Shown in pieces: positions 16,880-24,026 of a DNA stretch of 64,000 nt (its first letter is position 1; each line of letters opens with the position of its first letter). A program made the position numbers and the translations under genes. This DNA comes from Planctomycetota bacterium. Lineage in GTDB: Bacteria > Planctomycetota > Phycisphaerae > WQYP01. The stretch covers positions 1-64,000 of the forward strand of contig JAKBAC010000001.1 of the NCBI GenBank assembly GCA_021809365.1. Reading direction: 5' to 3'. Under the pieces are notes generated by a model. The model made no database searches. It was not told the origin of the DNA and saw only the letters and a program-made list of their open reading frames with translations.

Positions 16880-18127
16880 ATGATTTCCCGGCGGAAAACC
16901 CGGCAGGTAATGGTTGGAAATGTACCCATCGGCGGTGATGCCCCGGTGGTGGTGCAGTCCATGACCAGCGGCTACACCCATGAGATTGACAAGTGCGTGC
17001 GAGAGATCAACAAACTCGCGGCCGGCGGCGCGGATATCGTCCGCGTCGCGGTACCGGAACGTAAAGATACCGAAGCGCTGAAGGAAATTATGAAGCAGGT
17101 GCATGTGCCCATCGTCGCGGATGTGCACTTCCACTTTCAGCGCGCCCTGGAAGCCATTGAGGCCGGGGTCAGCAAAATCCGCCTGAATCCCGGCAATATC
17201 AATGATCGTAAACAGGTGGAGATGGTCATTGATGCCTGTAAAGAACGTAAATTGCCAATTCGGATCGGCGTTAATGAAGGGTCGATCGTTGAGCGCAAGG
17301 ATAAGCAAAAGCGCATGCGCGAACTCGGCGGCGTGTTCGGCGATAATCGGCATGGGCACATTCTGGCGATCATGATTTCCAAGCTGGAAGAATATCTCGA
17401 TATTTTTTACGAACGGAATTTTTACGATATTGTGATTTCCGCGAAATCCATTGATCCGATTCTGGTCATTGATGCTTATACGGAAATTTCAAAACGCTTT
17501 GATCATCCCCTGCATCTGGGCGTCACCCACGCCGGCCCCAAGGAAACCGGTACCATTCGCAGCGTTGTACCGCTGGGCACGCTGCTGGCCAACGGCATCG
17601 GCGATACGATCCGCATCAGCTATGCCAATGATCCGATTTATGAAGTGCAGGATGGGCTGGAACTGCTCTACGTACTGGGCCTGCGAACGCGCAAGGGAGC
17701 GGAGCTGATCGCGTGCCCCACCTGCGGGCGCATTCAGGTGGATTTATTTACCCTGGTGCAGCATGTCAACCGCAAACTCAAGGAAGAGATCACCCTGCCG
17801 ATCAAGGTTGCCGTGATGGGTTGCGTGGTCAATGGCCCCGGTGAATGCGAGGGGGCCGATGTGGCCATTTTCGCCGGCGACAAGCGCGGCATTATTTATG
17901 TGCAGGGTGAAAAAGTCGCCAATGTTCCAGAAGAGAACATTCTGGATGCCCTGCTGGAAGAATGCAAAAAATTTCAGGCCAAGGTACTGCGGGGTGAAGC
18001 CAGGCTTGGTGAAAAGGTGGTGGATATTCTGCCACCGGATCCCATTGGCGAACTTGGTTCCGGTTACGCCAAAATCGCGGCGGCCAAAGCGGATGGTGGG
18101 ACGCCTTTGCCCGTATTAAATCAATAA
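16880..18127 (+). CDS. ispG: 4-hydroxy-3-methylbut-2-enyl diphosphate synthase
   Basis: 415 residues. IspG (GcpE) converts MEcPP to HMBPP in the MEP isoprenoid pathway using one [4Fe-4S] cluster. The TIM-barrel half shows VQSMTSGYTHEIDKCV and ADVHFHFQRALEAIEAG. The cluster half shows CPTCGRIQVD and MGCVVNGPGECEGAD, giving the three cysteine ligands. It is the compact bacterial form without the long plant-type insert, though somewhat longer than the E. coli enzyme (372). The ATG at 16880 has AAGGAG 6 nt upstream and is preferred to the longer frame from 16823. Confidence 0.95.
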   Translation: MISRRKTRQVMVGNVPIGGDAPVVVQSMTSGYTHEIDKCVREINKLAAGGADIVRVAVPERKDTEALKEIMKQVHVPIVADVHFHFQRALEAIEAGVSKIRLNPGNINDRKQVEMVIDACKERKLPIRIGVNEGSIVERKDKQKRMRELGGVFGDNRHGHILAIMISKLEEYLDIFYERNFYDIVISAKSIDPILVIDAYTEISKRFDHPLHLGVTHAGPKETGTIRSVVPLGTLLANGIGDTIRISYANDPIYEVQDGLELLYVLGLRTRKGAELIACPTCGRIQVDLFTLVQHVNRKLKEEITLPIKVAVMGCVVNGPGECEGADVAIFAGDKRGIIYVQGEKVANVPEENILDALLEECKKFQAKVLRGEARLGEKVVDILPPDPIGELGSGYAKIAAAKADGGTPLPVLNQ

Positions 18128-18221
18128 GATGCTTAACGCCACACCGTCATTCCGGCGCACGTTGTTCCAACAACGGCACCGGGAATGAATGTGTCGATCC
18201 CGCATTGGATGGAAGAAATAC

Positions 18222-19667
18222 ATGTTTGATCAGCTTTCAGAAAAATTTTCAAATCTGTTTCGGAATCTCTCCGGGCGCGGCCGGATCAGTGAGTCCAATG
18301 TCCGCCAATCCATGGAAGAGATTCGCAACGCCCTGCTGGAAGCCGATGTGCATTACGATGTGGTGCGGGATTTCACCGCCCGCGTCATGCAGAAGGCCGT
18401 GGGTGCCGAGGTGCTTAACTCGGTGGAACCGGGCCAGCAGATGGTCAAAATTGTATTCGATGAACTGGTCGCCATCATGGGGCCGGTCGATACCGGTTTG
18501 CTGTTTGTTGATCCCCCCCCCACCATTATCATGATGTGCGGTCTGCAGGGATCGGGCAAAACAACCACCTGCGGCAAGCTGGGGTTGTACCTCAAATCCA
18601 AGGGGAAAAATCCGCTGCTGGTGGCCGCCGATACGCAGCGTCCCGCAGCCATTGAACAGTTGGTCACGCTTGGTCAGCAGACGGATATTCCGGTATATCG
18701 TGAAGATGCCAATGGCAATCCGGTGGCAATATGCCGGCGCTCGATCGACTTTGCCCGTCAGAATGGCCGCGATGTGGTTATTCTGGATACCGCGGGGCGA
18801 TTGCACATTGATGAAGACCTCATGCGGCAGTTGCAGCAGATCGGGCAAACCGTCAAGCCGCATCAGGTATTTCTGGTCGTCGATGCGATGGTCGGTCAGG
18901 ATGCCGTCAACTCCGCCAAGGTGTTTAATGAAAAGCTGGAACTCGACGGTGTCATTCTCACCAAGTTTGATTCGGATACCCGCGGTGGTGCCGCGATTTC
19001 CGTTAAGGCGATTACCGGCAAACCCATTAAATTTTTGGGCGTGGGGGAAAAACTTCAGGCTCTGGAGGAATTTCATCCGGATCGTGTTGCGCAACGCATT
19101 TTGGGCATGGGGGATATTCTCACGCTGGTTGAAAAAGCGCAGCAGCATGTGGATGAAGCCAAGGCCGCCCAGATGCAGGAAAAGCTCGCCAAAGACACCT
19201 TCTCGCTGGACGATTTTCTTGACCAGATGCGCTCCATCCGCAAAATGGGGCCGCTCAAACAACTCATGGGCATGCTGCCGGGAGTCGGTTCAGCACTGAA
19301 GAATGTGGACTTGCCGGAAGAGGAACTCAATCGGGTGGAGTCCATCATCCAGAGCATGAATGCCAAAGAGCGCGGGAATCCGGACCTGATCGACGCATCC
19401 AGGCGGCGGCGCATTGCCAAAGGTTCCGGCACCCTTCCGGATGAGGTAGCGCGGTTGGTTAAGGGCTTTTCACAGGCGCGGGACATGTTCAAAAAGATGA
19501 ATAAGATGTCCCTGATGGGCCGCTACAGGGCGATTGAAGATATGAAGAATATCAATCCGGCGATGCTGAATCCCGGAAATATCAGTGGCGCGCTACGCCA
19601 GCAGCCATCCCGGCTGACTCCGGAACAGAAGCGCCGCGCCCGTGAAAAACGTCGGCGTGGAAAATAA
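18222..19667 (+). CDS. ffh: signal recognition particle GTPase Ffh
   Basis: 481 residues. Ffh binds 4.5S RNA and nascent signal sequences and docks with FtsY. N domain, then a G domain with GLQGSGKTTTCGKLG (G1), LDTAGRLHIDE (G3) and TKFDSDTRGGAA (G4, with F for the usual L), then a methionine-containing M domain (IRKMGPLKQLMGMLPG; KRGSGT-like AKGSGTLPDEV) and a basic tail. The ATG at 18222, after GGAAGAA, is preferred to an upstream frame extension. The ffs (4.5S RNA) gene was not found nearby. Confidence 0.95.
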   Translation: MFDQLSEKFSNLFRNLSGRGRISESNVRQSMEEIRNALLEADVHYDVVRDFTARVMQKAVGAEVLNSVEPGQQMVKIVFDELVAIMGPVDTGLLFVDPPPTIIMMCGLQGSGKTTTCGKLGLYLKSKGKNPLLVAADTQRPAAIEQLVTLGQQTDIPVYREDANGNPVAICRRSIDFARQNGRDVVILDTAGRLHIDEDLMRQLQQIGQTVKPHQVFLVVDAMVGQDAVNSAKVFNEKLELDGVILTKFDSDTRGGAAISVKAITGKPIKFLGVGEKLQALEEFHPDRVAQRILGMGDILTLVEKAQQHVDEAKAAQMQEKLAKDTFSLDDFLDQMRSIRKMGPLKQLMGMLPGVGSALKNVDLPEEELNRVESIIQSMNAKERGNPDLIDASRRRRIAKGSGTLPDEVARLVKGFSQARDMFKKMNKMSLMGRYRAIEDMKNINPAMLNPGNISGALRQQPSRLTPEQKRRAREKRRRGK

Positions 19668-19683
19668 ACATTTTGGAGATGCC

Positions 19684-20370
19684 ATGTCCGCTGGATTAAA
19701 GAGCCTGGCCGGGAAGTTCATTGTTTTTGATGGCCTGGACGGCTGCGGTAAAACCACGCAGATGGACCTTCTTGAGAAAAAACTCCGTGCGGGTGATGTG
19801 CCGGTCCTGCGCGTGCGCGAGCCGGGAAGTACGCCGGTTGGCGAACATATTCGGGAACTGCTGCTGACCAGCCGGGGAGAGGGCCTGCATATCCGCGCCG
19901 AAATGTTGCTGTATATGGCCAGCCGCGCCCAACTTGTTCACGGAGAAATTAAGCCCGCATTGCGTAACGGCGTGGCCGTACTGGCGGACCGCTATACCAG
20001 CAGCACGCTGGCCTACCAGGGAACGGCCGGCGGAATTCCGGAACAGGACATTTTGGATGTGGCCCGTATCGCCACGGACAATCTCTGGCCGGACCTCACA
20101 ATTATCCTCGATGTTCCGCTGGATATTGCCTTGAAGCGAATTGGTACCACCCGCAAAGGGGCCACCGTCCAACCTGGATTATTTCAGGATCGAATTGAGA
20201 ATCGCGTGGCCGAATTCCATCAGAAAGTCCGTGCCGGCTTTCTGCATCAAGCGGAATTATTTCCCGACCGCTACCGTGTCATCAGCGCCAAAGGCACACG
20301 CGAAGAAATTGAACGGGCCGTTGAAAAAGCGATCATTGCATATTTCACCGCCTCAGCGGCAACGCGGTAG
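19684..20370 (+). CDS. tmk: thymidylate kinase
   Basis: 228 residues. Phosphorylates dTMP to dTDP. P-loop FDGLDGCGKTTQMDLL, the DRx motif in ADRYTSSTLAYQGTAGG and FQDRIENRVAEFHQKVRAGF are typical. GGAG sits 7 nt before the ATG at 19684; the frame extends upstream into ffh but that start lacks support. It ends 17 nt before the stop of the convergent nucleotide-sugar dehydrogenase. holB, a frequent neighbour of tmk, is absent here. Confidence 0.93.
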   Translation: MSAGLKSLAGKFIVFDGLDGCGKTTQMDLLEKKLRAGDVPVLRVREPGSTPVGEHIRELLLTSRGEGLHIRAEMLLYMASRAQLVHGEIKPALRNGVAVLADRYTSSTLAYQGTAGGIPEQDILDVARIATDNLWPDLTIILDVPLDIALKRIGTTRKGATVQPGLFQDRIENRVAEFHQKVRAGFLHQAELFPDRYRVISAKGTREEIERAVEKAIIAYFTASAATR

Positions 20371-20387
20371 CCCCCCACCCGGCGATT

Positions 20388-21722
20388 TTATGCGCGGGTG
20401 ATTTTGCCGCGACCCGCGCGGATGCCCGCCGTGGCGTTGCGTGTGTCCACAATGCGCCGCGCGTTGTGCACGATGAAACGCCAGTCATAATCGGAATGGT
20501 CCGTCGCAATCAGCACGAGGTCATAGCGTTTGAGATTGGCCGCGGTCAGGGGGATGGATTTCATCCGCAAATCATGTTGCCGCTGCGCGTGCGTGCGGGG
20601 AATATGGGGATCATTGTAATCCACGCGGGCACCGCGCTGCCGGAGTTGTTCAATAAGCACCACGGAGGGTGATTCACGCAGATCATCGACATCTTTTTTA
20701 TAAGCCAGCCCCAGCACCAGAATCCGCGATCCGCGCATGGCCCGACCGGCATCATTGAGCGCGTCGGCAACCTTCCCAATCACGTAATAGGGCATGGCGG
20801 TATTGAGTTCACCGGCCAATTCGATAAACCGGGCGGTGACATCATATTGTTTGGCTTTCCAGCTTAAATAAAAAGGGTCAATGGGAATGCAGTGGCCGCC
20901 GAGGCCGGGGCCGGGATAAAACGCCTGGAAGCCGAAAGGTTTGGTTTTAGCGGCCGCGATGACTTTCCATACGTCAATACCCATGCGGTCGAAAATAACT
21001 TTCAATTCATTGATCAAGGCGATGTTGATGCAGCGGTAGCAGTTTTCCAGAATTTTTCCGGCCTCGGCAATTTCACAACTCTCCACGGGAACCACCGTCT
21101 TGACCGCCTGGCCATACAGGGCGCAGGCGGCTTGTAGTGCGCCGGCATCCATCCCGCCGACCACTTTGGGAATATCCACGGTCTGAAAATCCTTGCGACC
21201 GGGATCTTCTCGCTCCGGCGAATAGGCCAGCAAAAAATCCTTGCCGGATTTCAGACCGCCGGCCTCCAGCACGGGCAGGACAACTTCCCGTGTGGTGCCG
21301 GGATATGTGGTGGATTCGAGAATGATCAACTGGCCGGAACGCAGATGCGCTGCAACGGCAACGGCGGTGCCGGCGACATACTGCATATCCGGTTCGCGAT
21401 TAACGGTCAGCGGTGTAGGCACGCAAATAATCAGCGCGTCACAACGCGCCATGCGCTCAAAATCAATGGTCGGTGTGAAATGACCGTCACGGACAAGATT
21501 TTTAATGGTGGCGGACGGAATGTGTCTAATATAGCTTTGGCCTTTTTCCAGTTTGCTTACCTTGGCCTGATCCACATCAAAGCCGATGGTGACAAATCCG
21601 GCATCGGAGAACGCCTTCACCAACGGCAGGCCGACATAGCCCAGACCAATAATCCCGACCACCGCCCGCTTGCTTTCAATGCGTTGCACAAGTGCGGCAA
21701 CAGACCAAGAACTTATTTTCAT
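20388..21722 (-). CDS. UDP-sugar 6-dehydrogenase of the WbpA/WecC type
   Basis: 444 residues from the ATG at 21722. NAD-binding motif GIIGLGYVGLPLV, VPTPL, ESTTYPGTT, SPEREDPG and the catalytic cysteine C278 in GPGLGGHCIPIDPFYL identify the UDP-glucose/GDP-mannose dehydrogenase family. SPERxDPG and the 'FYPGPGLGGHCIPIDP' block favour UDP-N-acetylglucosamine or UDP-N-acetylmannosamine dehydrogenases that feed surface polysaccharides. An in-frame TTG at 21740 overlaps the stop of the upstream small gene (TTGA) and could be the real, coupled start. Upstream of it lie the small membrane protein and lspA. Confidence 0.88.
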   Translation of the reverse strand: MKISSWSVAALVQRIESKRAVVGIIGLGYVGLPLVKAFSDAGFVTIGFDVDQAKVSKLEKGQSYIRHIPSATIKNLVRDGHFTPTIDFERMARCDALIICVPTPLTVNREPDMQYVAGTAVAVAAHLRSGQLIILESTTYPGTTREVVLPVLEAGGLKSGKDFLLAYSPEREDPGRKDFQTVDIPKVVGGMDAGALQAACALYGQAVKTVVPVESCEIAEAGKILENCYRCINIALINELKVIFDRMGIDVWKVIAAAKTKPFGFQAFYPGPGLGGHCIPIDPFYLSWKAKQYDVTARFIELAGELNTAMPYYVIGKVADALNDAGRAMRGSRILVLGLAYKKDVDDLRESPSVVLIEQLRQRGARVDYNDPHIPRTHAQRQHDLRMKSIPLTAANLKRYDLVLIATDHSDYDWRFIVHNARRIVDTRNATAGIRAGRGKITRA

Positions 21723-21736
21723 CCGTAATTCCAAAT

Positions 21737-21907
21737 TCAAGGTTTTTGGGTTGCGCCCGAAATGGGTGCGGCCATCGGCACAACATGCTCAAGGGTCGGC
21801 TTAACCGTGGGGAGACGGGCGGGAGCCTGATGATGGGCCAGATAGACCAATCCCAGCAAAACCAATAGTCCAATCACAATTTCCACGGGATAATTCGTAT
21901 TCATCAT
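21737..21907 (-). CDS. small single-pass membrane protein, 56 residues
   Basis: A frame of 57 codons beginning ATGATGAATACG at 21907, with AGGTGA 7 nt upstream, and ending in TGA at 21737-21739. The product has one clear membrane helix near the N-terminus (VEIVIGLLVLLGLVYLA) and a proline-rich soluble tail ending ISGATQKP. It lies between lspA and the nucleotide-sugar dehydrogenase on the same strand, 78 nt from lspA. The good ribosome binding site and the helix argue for a real gene. No family recognised. Confidence 0.55.
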   Translation of the reverse strand: MMNTNYPVEIVIGLLVLLGLVYLAHHQAPARLPTVKPTLEHVVPMAAPISGATQKP

Positions 21908-21985
21908 CGCCTGTCACCTCAACGCGCGCTTTTCAACAGGACGCCATCGGATGGCGCGCACGTACGATTGTGCGCCGCCATCAAC

Positions 21986-22588
21986 CTACTTGCGCATTTG
22001 TGCGCCCTGTAACACCCAGCATACGATAAGCAGCGGCACGCCGATGCACAACATCGCATCGGCTAGATTAAATATCCATGGCCAATAGTGCAATAGTATA
22101 AAATCCCGCACCTTCCCATGATTAAACGCCCGATCATATAAATTGCCCATGGCTCCAGCGAGTATCAGGCCCAAGGCTATTTGCATCACCCATTGGTTCC
22201 TGCGTGTGCTCATGAAAACATAAACGACAAAGCCGATCGCCACGAGACTGATGAGAATAAATAGCGGAGCCAGCCCCGGTCCGACGCCAAACACCGCTCC
22301 CGGATTCAGCGTGGTACGCAATTGCAGAATATCCGGAATCAGCACGACACGCCGCGCCCCAGGCCCATAGCCCAAATCGGCAAACGCCAGATGCTTGGTC
22401 CATAAATCCGCGGCCAGCCCACCGCCCGCAATCAGCACGAAACGCAGCCATGCCACAATTGAACCTGCCGCGGATGCGGGCGTAATCGAAGGATCCACAA
22501 TACGGGCATCAGCGGCCAGGGTATCGGAGGCTGGGCTGGATATGGAGGTTGGCGGTTGATTCATCAGGCAGCCCATCAAGCGAGACAT
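21986..22588 (-). CDS. lspA: lipoprotein signal peptidase
   Basis: About 200 residues, four membrane helices after a variable 40-residue N-terminal extension. LspA cleaves the signal peptide of diacylglyceryl-prolipoproteins. Family blocks: NPGAVFGVG, GAMGNLYDRAFNHGKVRDFI (first catalytic aspartate region) and FNLADAMLCIG (second aspartate). The extension (PPTSISSPASDTLAADARIV) is longer than in most homologues, and the start is uncertain: TTG 22600, ATG 22588 and ATG 22564 are all in frame and none has a clear Shine-Dalgarno. Confidence 0.9.
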   Translation of the reverse strand: MSRLMGCLMNQPPTSISSPASDTLAADARIVDPSITPASAAGSIVAWLRFVLIAGGGLAADLWTKHLAFADLGYGPGARRVVLIPDILQLRTTLNPGAVFGVGPGLAPLFILISLVAIGFVVYVFMSTRRNQWVMQIALGLILAGAMGNLYDRAFNHGKVRDFILLHYWPWIFNLADAMLCIGVPLLIVCWVLQGAQMRK

Positions 22589-22941
22589 TAGCCGGCGCAA
22601 TCCCGGCGATTGAACCTATTCTAATGGGCAACCGTCCGCGGGCCAAGGGCCTGATGAAGTTGTCAGTCAGATACCGACACGGGCGTGACACTTTACGCGG
22701 GTCGAATTTGGGATAATTTAGGTGTCGCACGATCCACCATGGATCGCGCGTCGGTTTAAGTGTTGATTCGAGTAGGAATATATGATATCGGCTCAGTGGA
22801 CGGACAGTCTGTTTTGATCGCGACGGTGTCCTCCGGAGGCAGGCACAGGTGAGCACTGTTTAATGGGAAATTTCATGGCAAGTATCCGGGGGCCTGCTTT
22901 AGGTCCCGTCCGTCAAAGATGGTGCGAAAGTGGACCGTCGG
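22589..22941. other. intergenic region, 353 bp, no gene seen
   Basis: No plausible reading frame. It contains one copy of the 18-bp repeat end described at 22685, a short palindrome (CGATCC-N5-GGATCG, about 22727-22743) and a CCTCCGGAGG palindrome near 22833. The rest shows nothing recognisable. The run of small palindromes suggests a degraded repetitive element. Confidence 0.4.
22685..22702 (+). repeat. solitary copy of the 18-bp inverted-repeat end
   Basis: GTGACACTTTACGCGGGT differs by one base from the terminal repeat GTGACACTTTATGCGGGT that bounds the palindromic element at 57326-57495, 35 kb away. No matching inverted partner was found within this intergenic region, so it is a fragment or a one-ended relative of that element. 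Confidence 0.55.
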
Positions 22942-23550
22942 TTATCGAGCTAATTGTCTTTCCACCGCATGAACCAGAATTGGGGATAGTGGTTTAATTG
23001 CGGAGCGGAATCGCGCCACGATTTTTCCCTGCCGCGAAATCAGAAATTTTTCAAAATTCCATTTCACCACTCCGGCAAACCGCGGATCCGTTTTATGGCC
23101 GGTGAGATAACGATATAAGGAACACTGGTGTGGCCCTTTTACATCCACCTTGGAAAACATTGGAAACGTCACGCCATAATGGGAGGTGCAAAAAACACTG
23201 ATCTGCTTGTTGGTTCCCGGCTCCTGGTGGCCAAAATCATTGGATGGAAAGCCCAGTATCACAAATCCTTTTGATTTGAACCGTTTATAAAGTGCTTCGA
23301 GACCGGCATATTGGGGAGTAAAGCCGCATTTACTGGCGGTGTTCACCATCAAAATCACTTTGCCCTGATATCGGGCTAAATGGACATTTCTTCCCGCCAG
23401 GGACGGCATGGTGAAGGAAAGCACGGGCGCAACAATGCTGTTGCCCGGAACTGCGGCCTTCGCCTGGACACCGGTTCGCATCATTCCCGTCGCCGCCAGA
23501 GCCACTGCGATTAAAGCCGCCACGAAATAATTTACCGTGTGCGTTCCCAT
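22942..23550 (-). CDS. exported glutathione peroxidase-like thiol peroxidase
   Basis: 202 residues from the ATG at 23550 (GGAG about 9 nt upstream). Residues 1-31 form a signal peptide or anchor. The peroxidase domain has C75 in NTASKCGFTPQY, Q109 in FPSNDFGHQEPG and W164-N165 in VKWNFEKFL, the usual catalytic set of non-selenium GPx proteins (BtuE/BsaA type). In bacteria these generally use thioredoxin rather than glutathione to reduce peroxides. Export outside the cytoplasm is less usual for this family. The frame continues upstream through the tRNA gene but that part is not coding. Confidence 0.88.
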   Translation of the reverse strand: MGTHTVNYFVAALIAVALAATGMMRTGVQAKAAVPGNSIVAPVLSFTMPSLAGRNVHLARYQGKVILMVNTASKCGFTPQYAGLEALYKRFKSKGFVILGFPSNDFGHQEPGTNKQISVFCTSHYGVTFPMFSKVDVKGPHQCSLYRYLTGHKTDPRFAGVVKWNFEKFLISRQGKIVARFRSAIKPLSPILVHAVERQLAR

Positions 23551-23593
23551 TGCGGTTCTCCAATTAGACAATTGCGCCGATTCGTGGAAATTT

Positions 23594-23623
23594 ATTTTAA
23601 CCTCGCCCACCCGCTTCGCACAA
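23594..23623 (-). promoter_or_regulatory. candidate promoter of the GPx gene
   Basis: On the minus strand TTGTGC (23618-23623) and TAAAAT (23594-23599) are separated by 18 nt and lie 44 nt before the GPx start codon. The match to sigma-70 hexamers is moderate. Confidence 0.35.
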
Positions 23624-23859
23624 ATCGCCAATCTCGCAATATCCAGATCTCGCGGGGAGCGAGGAATCTTAAGGAGAATCACCGATTGTAAATACCGACG
23701 CGTCATTCGCTCGCGGATCCTTAAACGCCGGTGCAGGCGCGATGCAAAAGCGGTGCGGTATTTGCAAGAAGCGCCCTGTCTGGCCGTGATGCCCGAAAGT
23801 GAAACATGCGCTAATTCAAAGGCATTCAAAAATATGCACAATGATACTTGTGTTGATAT

Positions 23860-23942
23860 TGGGCGCGGCAGGATTCGAACCTGCGTAGGCATAAGCCAAC
23901 GGATTTACAGTCCGTCCCTTTTGGCCGCTCAGGCACACGCCC
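23860..23942 (-). tRNA. tRNA-Tyr (anticodon GTA)
   Basis: 83 nt on the minus strand. The acceptor arms GGGCGTG and CGCGCCC pair (one G-T), with discriminator A. The anticodon loop reads CTGTAAA with GTA, the variable arm is long (class II, as expected for bacterial tRNA-Tyr), and the T-arm has GGTTCGAATCC. No CCA is encoded. It lies between the divergent GPx and oxidoreductase genes. Confidence 0.95.
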
Positions 23943-23955
23943 TTCGTGGATCGGT

Positions 23956-23984
23956 ACTATACCAAAATTTTCCCTTCAGGCCAA
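23956..23984 (-). promoter_or_regulatory. candidate promoter of tRNA-Tyr
   Basis: TTGGCC (23979-23984) and TATAGT (23956-23961) on the minus strand are 17 nt apart, and the -10 ends 13 nt before the tRNA 5' end. Their position inside the first codons of the longest possible oxidoreductase frame is an argument for the downstream ATG of that gene. Confidence 0.5.
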
Positions 23985-24026
23985 TTTTATGAACAATTTA
24001 TTGAACACATTTCCCGCAACAAGGCT

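Noticed and set aside
23946..24026. GTG 23946 as the start of the FAD/FeS oxidoreductase
   Set aside because: It would place the coding start inside the likely tRNA-Tyr promoter, 4 nt from the tRNA, and the added residues do not resemble the family.
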